Shown: positions 19,490 through 28,303 of the stretch, in pieces
Numbering within the stretch: the stretch's first letter is position 1
Layout of the letters: each line of letters starts with the position of its first letter
Source of the DNA: Ostreococcus mediterraneus
Taxonomy: Eukaryota > Chlorophyta > Mamiellophyceae > Mamiellales > Bathycoccaceae
Assembly (NCBI GenBank): GCA_012295225.1
Contig: WMKK01000019.1
Span: 267,167 to 331,166, forward strand
Length of the DNA: 64,000 nt
Reading direction: 5' to 3'
The notes under the pieces: model-generated
Told to the model about the DNA's origin: nothing
Seen by the model: only the letters and a program-made list of their open reading frames with translations
Databases searched by the model: none
Position numbers and translations under genes: made by a program

Positions 19490-21559
19490 TTACAAGACGC
19501 GTAATCGGTCCTTTGCGTCGCTGCGCAAGGCGTGAATTTCGAGATTCAAGTCCTCAAACACCGACATGTCTTCGGTTTCGTCCCAGCTCTTGTTTGGCGA
19601 TAAGATGCGCGTGCGTGAGACTTCAACGACGTCACCCATGCGCAAGTGCGTCGCGGCGAACGCCTCTGGGCTAACTGACTTCTTGTTCACGCGAACGCTA
19701 GAGACGCGGTAAAACTCAGTGGAACGAACGCCACCCGGCACGCGCGAATCTTCGAGCTGTAAATCTCCCAGAGTAGAGTTCGACTTGAGTTCGCGCACAG
19801 CCACGGCACCGTCAACGACGGTGATGACGTACATGGGCGCGTCGACGTCTTCCACCTCGCACGATTGGCAAAAAACCGAATCCTCGTGGTGCGGGCAATC
19901 CTTGGAGTGTTCGGGGAACATGCACGGCTTTAACGAAGCGCCGCAATCGTGCAAGCTCTCGACGCGCGCAGGTCGAATCTTTTGGTGATCTTCGAGCTCG
20001 TTTTGCCAAGTGAGCATGAAACGCGCCCATTGCACTTGCTGATCCACCTTGGCGCTCGTGGCGCTGCGTTCGTGCTCCTTGTATCGCCAGTGCGCGGCGA
20101 CGCCAAACTCGGCAGTGCGATGCATAGATGCAGTGCGGATTTGAACTTCGAGCGTGCTGTCGGAATCATCACGCACGACGGTGTGCAACGATTGATAACC
20201 GTTACGCTTGGGCGTGGTGATGTAATCCTTCATGCGACCATCCACCGGAGTCCAGAGACCGTGCACGTAGTCGAGCACGGCGCGGCAGGCGGCTTCGCTG
20301 GCTTTGTCATCCTCACCGTCAGCGATGATGACGCGAATCGCACGAACGTCCATGATGTCTTCCAATGCTTGGTTTTTCTCAACCATTTTCTTGTACACGG
20401 AATACAAAGACTTTTGACGACCGCACATGTCAATGACTTCGACGTGATGACCCGAGAGCGCTTCGTCGAGCTTGGTCAACGCGGCGACAATGGAGTCGCG
20501 CTGTGCGCGCGATTCCAGTCGTGAACTCAACTCAGCATGCGCTCGGGCGTTGGTCCACTTGAACGCCAAGTCCTCGAGCTCGTTCTTGATGGTGAAAATG
20601 CCCAAACGGTTAGCCAACGGGGCGTAAATGGCCAACGTCTCTTCGGCAAAGCTGGCTTGTTGCGCCGGCGGCGCCGTGTGCAAATTACGCATCTTGATCA
20701 ACCGGGCGGCGAGCTTGACGATCACCACGCGTGCATCCGTCATGGCCAAGATCATGGCTCGAAGTTGCGCGCGCTCGTTGTGCTCCAAGTCACGCGCCGA
20801 CGCGCGGTGAAGCTTGGACACGCGATGCAAGCGCGCGACGCCTTGCACCAATTCAACCAAGTCTTCAGGAAACTTGACGCGCAAATCGTCAACCGTGGCA
20901 CTCGTCACGTCCAAAGCATCGTGCAACAAGCCGACAGCGACGGTTTTCGCATCCATGCCGAGCTTGGCGAGCGCAATGGCAATGTCCACGCACTGGTCAA
21001 AATGCGGCCCGAGACCCGGACCGGCGTGCGTCTTGGCGGCGAATTCAAACGCTTCGCGAACCGTCGGCTCGGCAAAGATTTCCGGCACCGCCGCCAACGC
21101 ACGACGGTATGCATCGCCATCGAACGCGTCGTACCCAAACTCCCCAGCGAGCTCCGCGCGTAACATCCCAATCGGTGGCTTTTGCGCGCTCCCCGACTTG
21201 CCGTCGCGGTCGCTCAAGTCAAACCCAACAATCTTCACCGCGGATGACATCGGCGGCGTCCCACGCCCATGCAGTTGAGACATCGACGACGACGATTTCA
21301 TAGACTTCCCAGGCGTCGAAGCCAACGAATCCCGACCTCGCAACGACCCATAAGAACTCCCGAGCGTCGCCGCGCTCGACCCCGTGGGCGATTCCCCAGC
21401 CAATGCCGCCGCCGCGCGCGACCCAAAACTCCCATTCCGCGCCATTGCGTTGTGACTCACGCGTTCACCAAACTCCCGCGGCGATGATGACGATTCCAGC
21501 GCGCACGATACCTTGGTGGCGCTGGGCGATCCCGACATGAACGCCACGCTCAACGCCAT
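19490..21559 (-). CDS. RSH: RelA/SpoT homologue, plastid (p)ppGpp synthetase with degenerate HD domain
   Basis: 689 residues. A Ser-rich N-terminus (likely transit peptide) includes HGRGTPP, also typical of plant RSH proteins. The HD hydrolase region (about 170-345) has VGLLHDALDVT and VKLAARLIKMRNL, where active enzymes have HD-x-x-ED-T and KLADRLHNMRT; the Glu-Asp pair and the third-motif Asp and His are changed. The synthetase region (about 370-520) is intact: DYITTPKRNGYQSLHTVV and EVQIRTASMHRTAEFGVAAH. A Cys/His cluster (about 560-595) and a TGS-like C-terminal domain follow. It should therefore make but not degrade (p)ppGpp, the stringent alarmone acting on plastid transcription and translation. 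Confidence 0.92.
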   Translation of the reverse strand: MALSVAFMSGSPSATKVSCALESSSSPREFGERVSHNAMARNGSFGSRAAAALAGESPTGSSAATLGSSYGSLRGRDSLASTPGKSMKSSSSMSQLHGRGTPPMSSAVKIVGFDLSDRDGKSGSAQKPPIGMLRAELAGEFGYDAFDGDAYRRALAAVPEIFAEPTVREAFEFAAKTHAGPGLGPHFDQCVDIAIALAKLGMDAKTVAVGLLHDALDVTSATVDDLRVKFPEDLVELVQGVARLHRVSKLHRASARDLEHNERAQLRAMILAMTDARVVIVKLAARLIKMRNLHTAPPAQQASFAEETLAIYAPLANRLGIFTIKNELEDLAFKWTNARAHAELSSRLESRAQRDSIVAALTKLDEALSGHHVEVIDMCGRQKSLYSVYKKMVEKNQALEDIMDVRAIRVIIADGEDDKASEAACRAVLDYVHGLWTPVDGRMKDYITTPKRNGYQSLHTVVRDDSDSTLEVQIRTASMHRTAEFGVAAHWRYKEHERSATSAKVDQQVQWARFMLTWQNELEDHQKIRPARVESLHDCGASLKPCMFPEHSKDCPHHEDSVFCQSCEVEDVDAPMYVITVVDGAVAVRELKSNSTLGDLQLEDSRVPGGVRSTEFYRVSSVRVNKKSVSPEAFAATHLRMGDVVEVSRTRILSPNKSWDETEDMSVFEDLNLEIHALRSDAKDRLRVL

Positions 21560-21572
21560 CTTTGCCTTGACG

Positions 21573-21606
21573 AGTTATAATTGGTCAAAATACCCCCTCC
21601 CAGTCG
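21573..21606 (-). promoter_or_regulatory. CCAAT-containing promoter motif of RSH, shared with 23322-23353
   Basis: On the minus strand, 15 nt upstream of the RSH start, GGGGGTATTTTGACCAATTA is followed by TAACTC. Nearly the same string occurs at 23322-23353 on the plus strand. It contains a CCAAT box. Confidence 0.45.
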
Positions 21607-22228
21607 GCACCCTCCCAAAAGCGCTCTCTTCTTTGACCGTTGTCGTCGACCGAGATTGATTAATCAATCCCCCCGCCTCCTCGCGCCTCGCTCGTGTCGC
21701 GCGCCGAACGAGACAGCCGCGCGCGCGAAATACCCCGCCTTCGCGTATCCGCGCTCAATCCGCGCGTCCGTCGCTCGCGGCGCGACGCGAAACGCTCGCG
21801 AATCCACGCGCGCGCACCCGCCAGGGTGGTTCAAAATCCCAAGCGTCGGCACGCCCTGCGACGCGTCGTCGACCGCTGCACTGCGCGTTTGACGGTGGTA
21901 GACGATGAAATATATATGAACGTATATATATCTCGCGCCTCGTCCTCGGTTGGCTCGCGCGCTGTGTGTGTGTGTGTGTTTTCTGTGTGTGTTGTAATGG
22001 CGTCGTCGCGCCCGTGGACGCGTCGTTTCACCGCGAAAAAAGGCGGGAAAACCAGTGTACATAGTGTAGCGCCATAAGTACTATATATGACTTAGGTGCC
22101 GAGTCCCGTGTGGCGGTGCGAGGGGGCGTGTGTCGTAGTATTAGTGTGTTAAGTGCTATGAAGGGTGTGGTTTTAATACAATCACGCGGGCCACACATGT
22201 GGACGTTTCGTGTGACTCCGAAGACGTT
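21607..22228. other. Intergenic region between RSH and coiled-coil gene; TG repeat
   Basis: About 620 nt with no gene I can support. It contains a (TG)n tract at 21963-21980 continuing as a TG-rich stretch to about 21995, and AT-rich ATATATA tracts near 21911-21932. Short open frames on both strands are Arg-rich shadows without motifs. Confidence 0.4.
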
Positions 22229-22878
22229 TCACGCGCGCGCGGCGCGTTGTAAACGCTCGGCGATGGTGGGATCGCGCGCGCGCCATTCGGCGAGCATGTG
22301 TGCCATGGTTTCGCGCACGGATGCGCACTTGGCTTTGGCGTCGGCGCGGCGCGCGGCGGCGTCGGGGGCGCGCGGATGGGTCGCGACGGTCGCGGTCGCG
22401 TCTGCGTCGGACGCGGACGCGAGCGCGGCGGCGAGAGCGTCTTTTGCTAATCGTTCACCCTCGCGCGCGTCTCGAGCGTCGCGCGCTTCTTTGGCTAATC
22501 GCGCGTTTAAGCGCTCGAAATCGTCGGCGGCGACGGAGACGTAGCGTTGGACGCGTAACAGTTGACGCTCGAGCCGACGTCTCGAGGCGACGCCGAGCGC
22601 TACTTTTTCCTCCTCTTTCGCGCGTTTTGCGCGCTCACACACGGCGCGTATGGCGAACCTCCATCGTCGACGCGCGTCTGCGCTCGTGGCTGCGCCTAGG
22701 GCGGCGAGTAAGTCTTCTACGTCGGCGGAGAGCGCCGCGCAGCGCGCGTCGCACGCGCGCATTTCTTCGCGCGCAAACGCCTCGAGCGCTCGCGCGCGAG
22801 ATTCTGCTGCATCTCGTTCGAGCGTGAGCGCTAACGCGAGTGCGTTCGTCTGTCGTCGCTCTGCGATGGACGTGTGTG

Positions 22879-22926
<48 letters not shown>

Positions 22927-23257
22927 AGCCCACCACTAACGCCGTCGACATCACCTCAACCGGCACGCCTCGGCGCACCGAAGGCGACGTCGCACACACG
23001 GACGCATCAAACTCCGTCTTTGCGCTCATCATCGACGCCTCGAACGCGGAGACAGACGCGACGTCGTCGCTCATCGCGTCCGTCAGCGGTGCGCGAGCCA
23101 CAGCCTCCAACATCGACTCGCACGAATTCAACGTCGTCGTCGTCGTCGCCGTTCCCGCAGTCTTACCGCGCCGCGACCGCGGCGTGTACACGACGGTGTA
23201 CTCGCGCGGGACGTTTCCATCGCGCTCGACGAGCGGGGCGGTGCGCGCGAGACGCAT
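22229..23257 (-). CDS. Hypothetical coiled-coil protein with poly-Asp tract
   Basis: 342 residues from the ATG at 23257 (the longer frame starts at a TTG). A Ser/Val-rich N-terminal part is followed by a run of 15 aspartates at about residues 115-129, encoded by a GTC/GAC trinucleotide repeat (about 22884-22926). From about 130 to the end the protein is Ala/Arg/Glu-rich and predicted to be a long coiled coil. No family is recognised. The stop is near a region with no neighbour on that side. Coding potential is supported by length and heptad-like composition, but low complexity makes the function opaque. Confidence 0.6.
22884..22926. repeat. Trinucleotide GTC/GAC microsatellite (poly-Asp coding)
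   Basis: Near-perfect run of TCG/GTC units inside the coiled-coil gene, translating to 15 consecutive Asp on the minus strand. Length is likely polymorphic between strains. Confidence 0.8.
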
Positions 23258-23321
23258 AGCGCGACGTCGTGTGACGCACGCGGTGGAAGAGCAATCGACG
23301 GATTTTTCTTCCCCCTTGAGG

Positions 23322-23353
23322 GACTTGAGGGGGTATTTGACCAATTATGACTC
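23322..23353 (+). promoter_or_regulatory. Second copy of the CCAAT-containing motif
   Basis: GGGGGTATTTGACCAATTAT followed by GACTC lies 65-95 nt upstream of the coiled-coil gene start, in the opposite orientation to that gene. It matches the RSH promoter copy almost base for base apart from one indel. Confidence 0.4.
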
Positions 23354-23389
23354 AAGAGGTTAGTTTTGTATTTAAAAAACGCGCGAGTT

Positions 23390-24655
23390 TTACCCGGCGA
23401 GCGACGACGTGATGGAGTCCGACGCGCCGAACGCGGTGGTGAGATATGCCAATACGCTCGGGTCGCTCAGGAGCGATGCGAAGAGGCTCGGTTGGAGCGC
23501 AGAGGCTAATAATTGAGGATCGCCGAGGAGGGACGGGGAGACGAGCCGCGAGAGACGGTCGCGCGCGATACTGGCTCGTACGTCATCGTCGATGGAGGAT
23601 GACGACGAGGAGGATGACGATGATGATAATAATATCGATGATGGTTCTCGCGTGAGTTCGGAGAACGATGCAGAGGTGACGATTGGGTCGGTAGTTGAAC
23701 CGTCGTCGTATCGCCGCTCTGACATTTGATACGCCGCGAGCGCTTCGGCGGCGTACAAAATGTCTTCGCCAAAGACATCGCCAGACTCGCCAGACCTAGT
23801 TGAAGATGCAAACGTGGTGCGTGCCAAATTGAGGAAGTTCTCGTCGCTCGCGAACGCTAAAACTTCGTCAAAGAGCCAGGCTTGAAGTTCGGATTGGGCG
23901 AACTCTAACGCGTCTGATTCGTGATGGTTCACAAACGCTTGCGCGGCGATTTGCGTGTACGCTGTTAATCGTTCGGATGATAAGTCTTCTTGAATCAGTA
24001 GCGTGGCGAGGAGTTCAGCCATCTGCATCGCTTCGTTGAGTGATTCCATGCGTTCAATCGCGGCGGCCACGCTCGGGGGCGGCGGCGGCGGCGGCGGTGA
24101 TGGCGGCGGAGGACGGCGAGCGACAAAGTCTCGCTCGACGCTCGACCACGACAACCACCAATTGTTTTGCGTGGATGGTGGAGAAGAGCGAGTTGAAATC
24201 GGCGGCGGCGGCGGAGGCGGAGGCGATGGAGACGACATGAATGGTGGTGGTGGATTGGGAGCCAACGCCACCGGCGGTGGCGGCTGAGTTTGTTGTGAAG
24301 AAGACCATCGAACTTCCCACGGCCAAGTAGAAGAGATTTGTGGGGAATCTCCAGCTGCGGCGCTCACGAGACTACTTCCAAACGCTGCGCTTGCGCGCAC
24401 GGGCGTCAAAGGCGACCAGTGAATAGCAGCGCCGCCGCTCGAGCGCTCGAGCAACATTCTCGCGCACGCGCCGCTCGGCGCGTGCGCGAGCATGCCCACA
24501 CACGCTATCGCATACATCGCCGTGCGATGGATGCGTGTGGACAGCGCCAACCCCGCATTGTATTTCGTTCTACCTGTCCGCGGTCGCACGCCCATCGCAC
24601 GCGAATGAATGCCGACACTTTGATTTTTGTTGTTTGTCCCCACGAGAAATGCCAT
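23390..24655 (-). CDS. Proline-rich protein with N-terminal hydrophobic segment
   Basis: 421 residues from the ATG at 24655 (the longer frame starts at a TTG). A hydrophobic stretch around residues 48-70 (TAMYAIACVGMLAHAPSGACA) may be a late signal peptide or anchor; an ATG at 24595 would place it closer to the N-terminus. Two poly-Pro tracts (S-P-P-P-P-P type, about 125-200) resemble hydroxyproline-rich cell-surface proteins, although Ostreococcus-type cells lack walls. The C-terminal half is helical and acidic with a poly-Ser run. No family recognised. It is divergent from the pyrophosphatase gene, the starts being only 47 nt apart. Confidence 0.7.
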   Translation of the reverse strand: MAFLVGTNNKNQSVGIHSRAMGVRPRTGRTKYNAGLALSTRIHRTAMYAIACVGMLAHAPSGACARMLLERSSGGAAIHWSPLTPVRASAAFGSSLVSAAAGDSPQISSTWPWEVRWSSSQQTQPPPPVALAPNPPPPFMSSPSPPPPPPPPISTRSSPPSTQNNWWLSWSSVERDFVARRPPPPSPPPPPPPPSVAAAIERMESLNEAMQMAELLATLLIQEDLSSERLTAYTQIAAQAFVNHHESDALEFAQSELQAWLFDEVLAFASDENFLNLARTTFASSTRSGESGDVFGEDILYAAEALAAYQMSERRYDDGSTTDPIVTSASFSELTREPSSILLSSSSSSSSSSSIDDDVRASIARDRLSRLVSPSLLGDPQLLASALQPSLFASLLSDPSVLAYLTTAFGASDSITSSLAG

Positions 24656-24702
24656 CCTCAAACATTTGATAATCGAACGCCAGTGTGTGTCACACGCCCA
24701 AC

Positions 24703-25782
24703 ATGACGCCAAAGCTTTTGGTTATATGCGTCGCTTTTGTATGCACGCTCGTGAGTAACGCCAGCGGGGCGTGCTCAGCCACGCCAACGACGCCGATGGA
24801 AAGCTTGAATGTGGCGACGCCGACGCGTCGGGGCCGCGACTTGAAGCAATTTCTCGCTCCAGTGAAATATTCAATGGTTGGCTTTAGCGATGCCCTGTAT
24901 GAACTCGGCGAAGCGTTGGTAGATTTATCACTCATTCGCCCACAGTATCGATGGGTTGACGTGCTAAACGCTCGCGCTGCACGACAACGCGCTGCGGAGG
25001 ATGATTACGAGAGCTCTGAGACAACTTCAATGGGACAAAGTTTGCACATACACGCAGTATCTGCGCATTACGCGAATACCCGGGTGGGAATCAACCCGTC
25101 TTTGGGTTTTCGGCTATTCATCACGGATGATGACGGCGCCAAGGTGTCGCCTTGGCACGACATCCCATTGAAAAATGATGATGGGACGATGAATTTCGTG
25201 TGCGAAATTCCAAAAGACACCACGGCAAAAATGGAAGTGGCGACGGATGAGAAGTTGACACCCATCAAGCAAGACACCAGTGATGATAATAAACTTCGTG
25301 ATTATCCGTATAGCATTAACTGGAACTATGGTATGTTGCCGCAAACGTGGGAAGATCCGACTCGTGAGCATTTAACAATCAAGGCGACGGGCGATAACGA
25401 TCCCGTAGATGTCGTTGAAATTGGCTCAGTTGCGCTTCCAATGGGATCGGTAACACCCGTGAAGGCGCTCGGCGTGTATGCCATGATTGACCAAGGCGAG
25501 TTGGACTGGAAGGTGATTGCGATTTCCACCAGCGACCCGAAGGCGAAGGACATCAACGACGTCGCCGACGTCGAGAAGCACTTCCCGGGTGAGCTCGAGA
25601 AGATCCGCGTGTGGTTTCGCGACTACAAGACTCCGGAGGGCAAACCGCAAAATGAATTCGGTTTGGATGGCAAGTGCATGGACAAGGCGTACACTTTGGG
25701 TGTAATTGAGGAAGCGCATGATGCGTACATCGCGTTGAAATCCGGGATCAGCGCCAATGAGTACGAGTTTTCCCTGGAATGA
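24703..25782 (+). CDS. Soluble inorganic pyrophosphatase, family I, with signal peptide
   Basis: 359 residues from the ATG at 24703. It hydrolyses PPi to two phosphates. The signature DNDPVDVVEIG is intact and the further metal ligands are present in MIDQGELDW (equivalent to the yeast DEGETDW aspartates). The C-terminal part (DVEKHFPGELEKIRVWFRDYK) matches eukaryotic-type enzymes. The N-terminus MTPKLLVICVAFVCTLVSNA is a strong signal peptide with a cleavable SGACS end, followed by ~60 extra residues before the enzyme core. That is atypical for a family normally found in cytosol, plastid or mitochondrion and suggests ER, secretory or complex-organelle routing. Confidence 0.93.
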   Translation: MTPKLLVICVAFVCTLVSNASGACSATPTTPMESLNVATPTRRGRDLKQFLAPVKYSMVGFSDALYELGEALVDLSLIRPQYRWVDVLNARAARQRAAEDDYESSETTSMGQSLHIHAVSAHYANTRVGINPSLGFRLFITDDDGAKVSPWHDIPLKNDDGTMNFVCEIPKDTTAKMEVATDEKLTPIKQDTSDDNKLRDYPYSINWNYGMLPQTWEDPTREHLTIKATGDNDPVDVVEIGSVALPMGSVTPVKALGVYAMIDQGELDWKVIAISTSDPKAKDINDVADVEKHFPGELEKIRVWFRDYKTPEGKPQNEFGLDGKCMDKAYTLGVIEEAHDAYIALKSGISANEYEFSLE

Positions 25783-25878
25783 ATTGTTGTAAAAATATTT
25801 TACTTGACATGTCTACTAGAAATCTATATCAAAGCTGCGCGCTCGACCCAAATAATGATAAATCATGAGCGAAGTTAA

Positions 25879-26845
25879 TTAATCCTTTTGCACTTCGAGT
25901 TGGAACTTCGCCTTGACGCTCTTGTGCAAAGTAGCTTGGACTTCGTAAACACCTGTGGTGCTGATGTCCGGAACAGCGAAAATCTTCTTGTCCATCTCCT
26001 TGCCAGTTTGCGCCTTGATGGCTTCGACGACGTCGCTCGCTTGCACAGAGCCGAAAATCTTGCCATCCTCACCCACAGTCTTCTTCACAACAAACTTGCC
26101 AATCGTCGTCAACGCCGTCGCGATAGCCTTGGCGTCGGCAACCTCCTTCGCCTTGGCCGCCTCTTGCGCCTCCGCTTTCGCCTTGAATTCAGCCATCAAT
26201 TCTTGGCTCACCTTAGTGGCCAAGCCTTGCGGCTCCAAGTACGAGCGGAAGAAACCGTTCGACACCGCGACCATGTCGCCTTGCGCGCCGAGTTCAGACG
26301 CTTCGAGCAAGACAACCTTCGTCTTCTTCGCCACCTTCTTGTTCGCCTCAACGACGAGCGCCGAGCGACCACCGACGCGCGGCGTAGACGCCACCGTCTT
26401 GGAGCTCTATATCAACGAAAAGCACGCACCACCACAGTCAGTCTTCACGAACGAATACCTCGCGTCTATACCAACGCCTCGCTGGGAAAACCCTACCACA
26501 CCCAGCCGCGCCACCCATCACCCCCCCTCACGCCCGCGCGCGCGCGTCTCCCACCCCTACCCGCGCGCGCACACACACGCAAGAAATATTTCACACCATC
26601 CCCACGCGTCATCACCCGCGCCGCGCCCCCGCCGCGCGCGCCGCGCGCGCGAATGCACATCTCGAAACCCTCAACCTCGCGCCACGCCAAGCGTCGTGCG
26701 TCATCGTCCCAGCGGCGGCGCGCGCGCGCGACCGCCGCCGCGCCGCGCGCGTCGTCGAATCGCCGTGGACGAATCGCGTCGTACGTACCTTGGTCACGCG
26801 CGTGGCGCGCAAACCGGTGTATTGCGGGACTTGAACCGTAAACAT
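25879..26845 (-). CDS. RPL9: Plastid ribosomal protein L9, two exons
   Basis: Exon 1 is 26845-26789 (19 codons, MFTVQVPQYTGLRATRVTK) and exon 2 is 26406-25879, in phase 0, giving 194 residues. The intron (26407-26788) has donor GTACGT, branch CTGAC and acceptor ATATAG. The mature protein begins KKTKVVLLEASELGAQGDMV, the bacterial L9 N-terminal domain start (V-x-L-x-x-V-x-x-L-G-x-x-G-x-x-V), continues NGFFRSYLEPQGLA, then the long connecting helix (KAEAQEAAKAKEV) and the C-terminal domain with GKIFGSVQASDVVEAI. It binds 23S rRNA in the chloroplast large subunit. The intron contains a sense-strand GTAGGGTTTT. Confidence 0.93.
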
Positions 26846-27279
26846 CGTGTGTCGAGGAATGGCGCGACGACGGGCGACTGGGGTGGCGTCGAGGAGAAAC
26901 CAGGCACCCACGCGTGGAACAGTGCACCCATTGTGTGTGTATTCAATGGGTATGTATGGGTATCTATTTATATATTGGAATCGAGGTTGGACGTGGATGT
27001 GGGGTGATAGGTTTAGATGTGTATTATGTACGGAGTATAGGCTCGATGGGGGAACATGGCACCCATACGGTGCGACGAGGCCGCGGCACGCGGCATACGT
27101 CGACGACGCGGTGTGGCGTGCGCGCGGCGCTGACGACGACGACGCGCGAGGTGCGCCAGTGGGTTTTGAGTATCGCATATACGTCGCATATACGTCGCAG
27201 TGCGTCGGTCGCGTGCGACTTGCGGTGCGGACGACGTCCGGCGAGGGAATCAATCGCTCTCGGAGATCACAAAGGCGCC

Positions 27280-28215
27280 ATGTCGAACGGCGATGCCGGC
27301 AAAGTCGCGGACGAAAGGTGCGCGTTGTTGGATATGCTCCCAGAAGACTTGGTTCGTGAGATTTTACATCGCGCGATACCGGATACGATTGTGGCTCTCT
27401 TCCTTGACGAACATCAGACGTTGCGTAATTTGACATTGACGTGCAAAACGTTCAAGGACGCGCTCGAAAACCATAACGCATGGACGGATCTGACGCACTA
27501 TTACTGCGCAACCGTTGGCGTTGACATGGCGGATGAACGATGTTATGAAGTTTTAATCGCCAAGATTCGCGAACATCACAAGATCACTCGAGATGTTCAC
27601 ATCGTTATGGGGCGCGTGATTTCGGAACGGTATTTTCCCGTGGTAAATTGCGACGTCGAAGAAGCATTTGAACGCATTCGGGCTACAGCCGCAAAGCGCA
27701 TGGTGATTTTTGGTTTGATTTTTGGTCCAGATGATGAAGAAAATTTTGTAAATTACATGTTGTGTGAACATTGGGGCGACGCCATCATCATCGACAGTTT
27801 AAAGCTCAAGCGTGGCGAACCGGTAGCGCTGCATAAAAAGTATCATGTCGAATCGCAAAGGATGATTACCGCTCCGACGTCAGAAATGATGATGCGCTAC
27901 TTTTGGTCTGAAATGACACAACCAAAACTGCGCGCCGGCCTTTTTCCAGAGGAGCAATTTGTATCAATGGTAGCACTTCTTCTTAGGGAATTAGGAAAAT
28001 TCAGTGTCTTTCAACGCGTAGAGAACTACCGGTATATGTGCCAAGTGCCATTAATGTTGATGGTGGAGGATACCGTAGTAGGTAGACCTTTACACAAAAT
28101 GTGTGCGATGTACGAGTTACGATGGTGTTTGCCGAAAGGGCATGCCGATAAAGTGCAAGTCCCGTTGACTTTAGAAAATGGTGATGATGTAGAACGTTTT
28201 AAGTGGTCGACTTAA
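27280..28215 (+). CDS. F-box protein
   Basis: 311 residues from the ATG at 27280. An F-box-like motif occupies about residues 16-65: LLDMLPEDLVREILHRAIP then LRNLTLTCKTFKDALENH and WTDL, with the usual Leu-Pro start and spaced hydrophobic residues. The rest is helical with no WD, Kelch or LRR repeats, so the substrate-recruiting region is unassigned. By family it would link a target to an SCF ubiquitin ligase. It lies between L9 and the polyketide synthase and converges on the latter, with 88 nt between stops. Codon usage looks less GC-biased than in neighbours. Confidence 0.7.
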   Translation: MSNGDAGKVADERCALLDMLPEDLVREILHRAIPDTIVALFLDEHQTLRNLTLTCKTFKDALENHNAWTDLTHYYCATVGVDMADERCYEVLIAKIREHHKITRDVHIVMGRVISERYFPVVNCDVEEAFERIRATAAKRMVIFGLIFGPDDEENFVNYMLCEHWGDAIIIDSLKLKRGEPVALHKKYHVESQRMITAPTSEMMMRYFWSEMTQPKLRAGLFPEEQFVSMVALLLRELGKFSVFQRVENYRYMCQVPLMLMVEDTVVGRPLHKMCAMYELRWCLPKGHADKVQVPLTLENGDDVERFKWST

Positions 28216-28303
28216 AATCGTCAAGGACGCCGCCGAAAGATAATCCCGATTGAAATATGCAAACGCAAACGCGATGATATAACATTTCAACGCTAAGGGG
28301 TGT

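Noticed and set aside
21664-22077. Overlapping frames in the RSH upstream region, including a GVPTLGILNHPGG-containing one
   Set aside because: Arg-rich, run through TG and AT repeats, no start context or CTGAC-type intron to connect them; left as intergenic.
25380-25560. Loss of a catalytic Asp in the pyrophosphatase (AISTSDP for the yeast AIDINDP)
   Set aside because: Recounting against the yeast enzyme places the catalytic aspartates in DNDPVD and in IDQGELDW, all present.
25888-27007. Two long plus-strand frames across L9 and its upstream region
   Set aside because: Antisense shadows of L9; the minus strand gives a complete two-exon L9.
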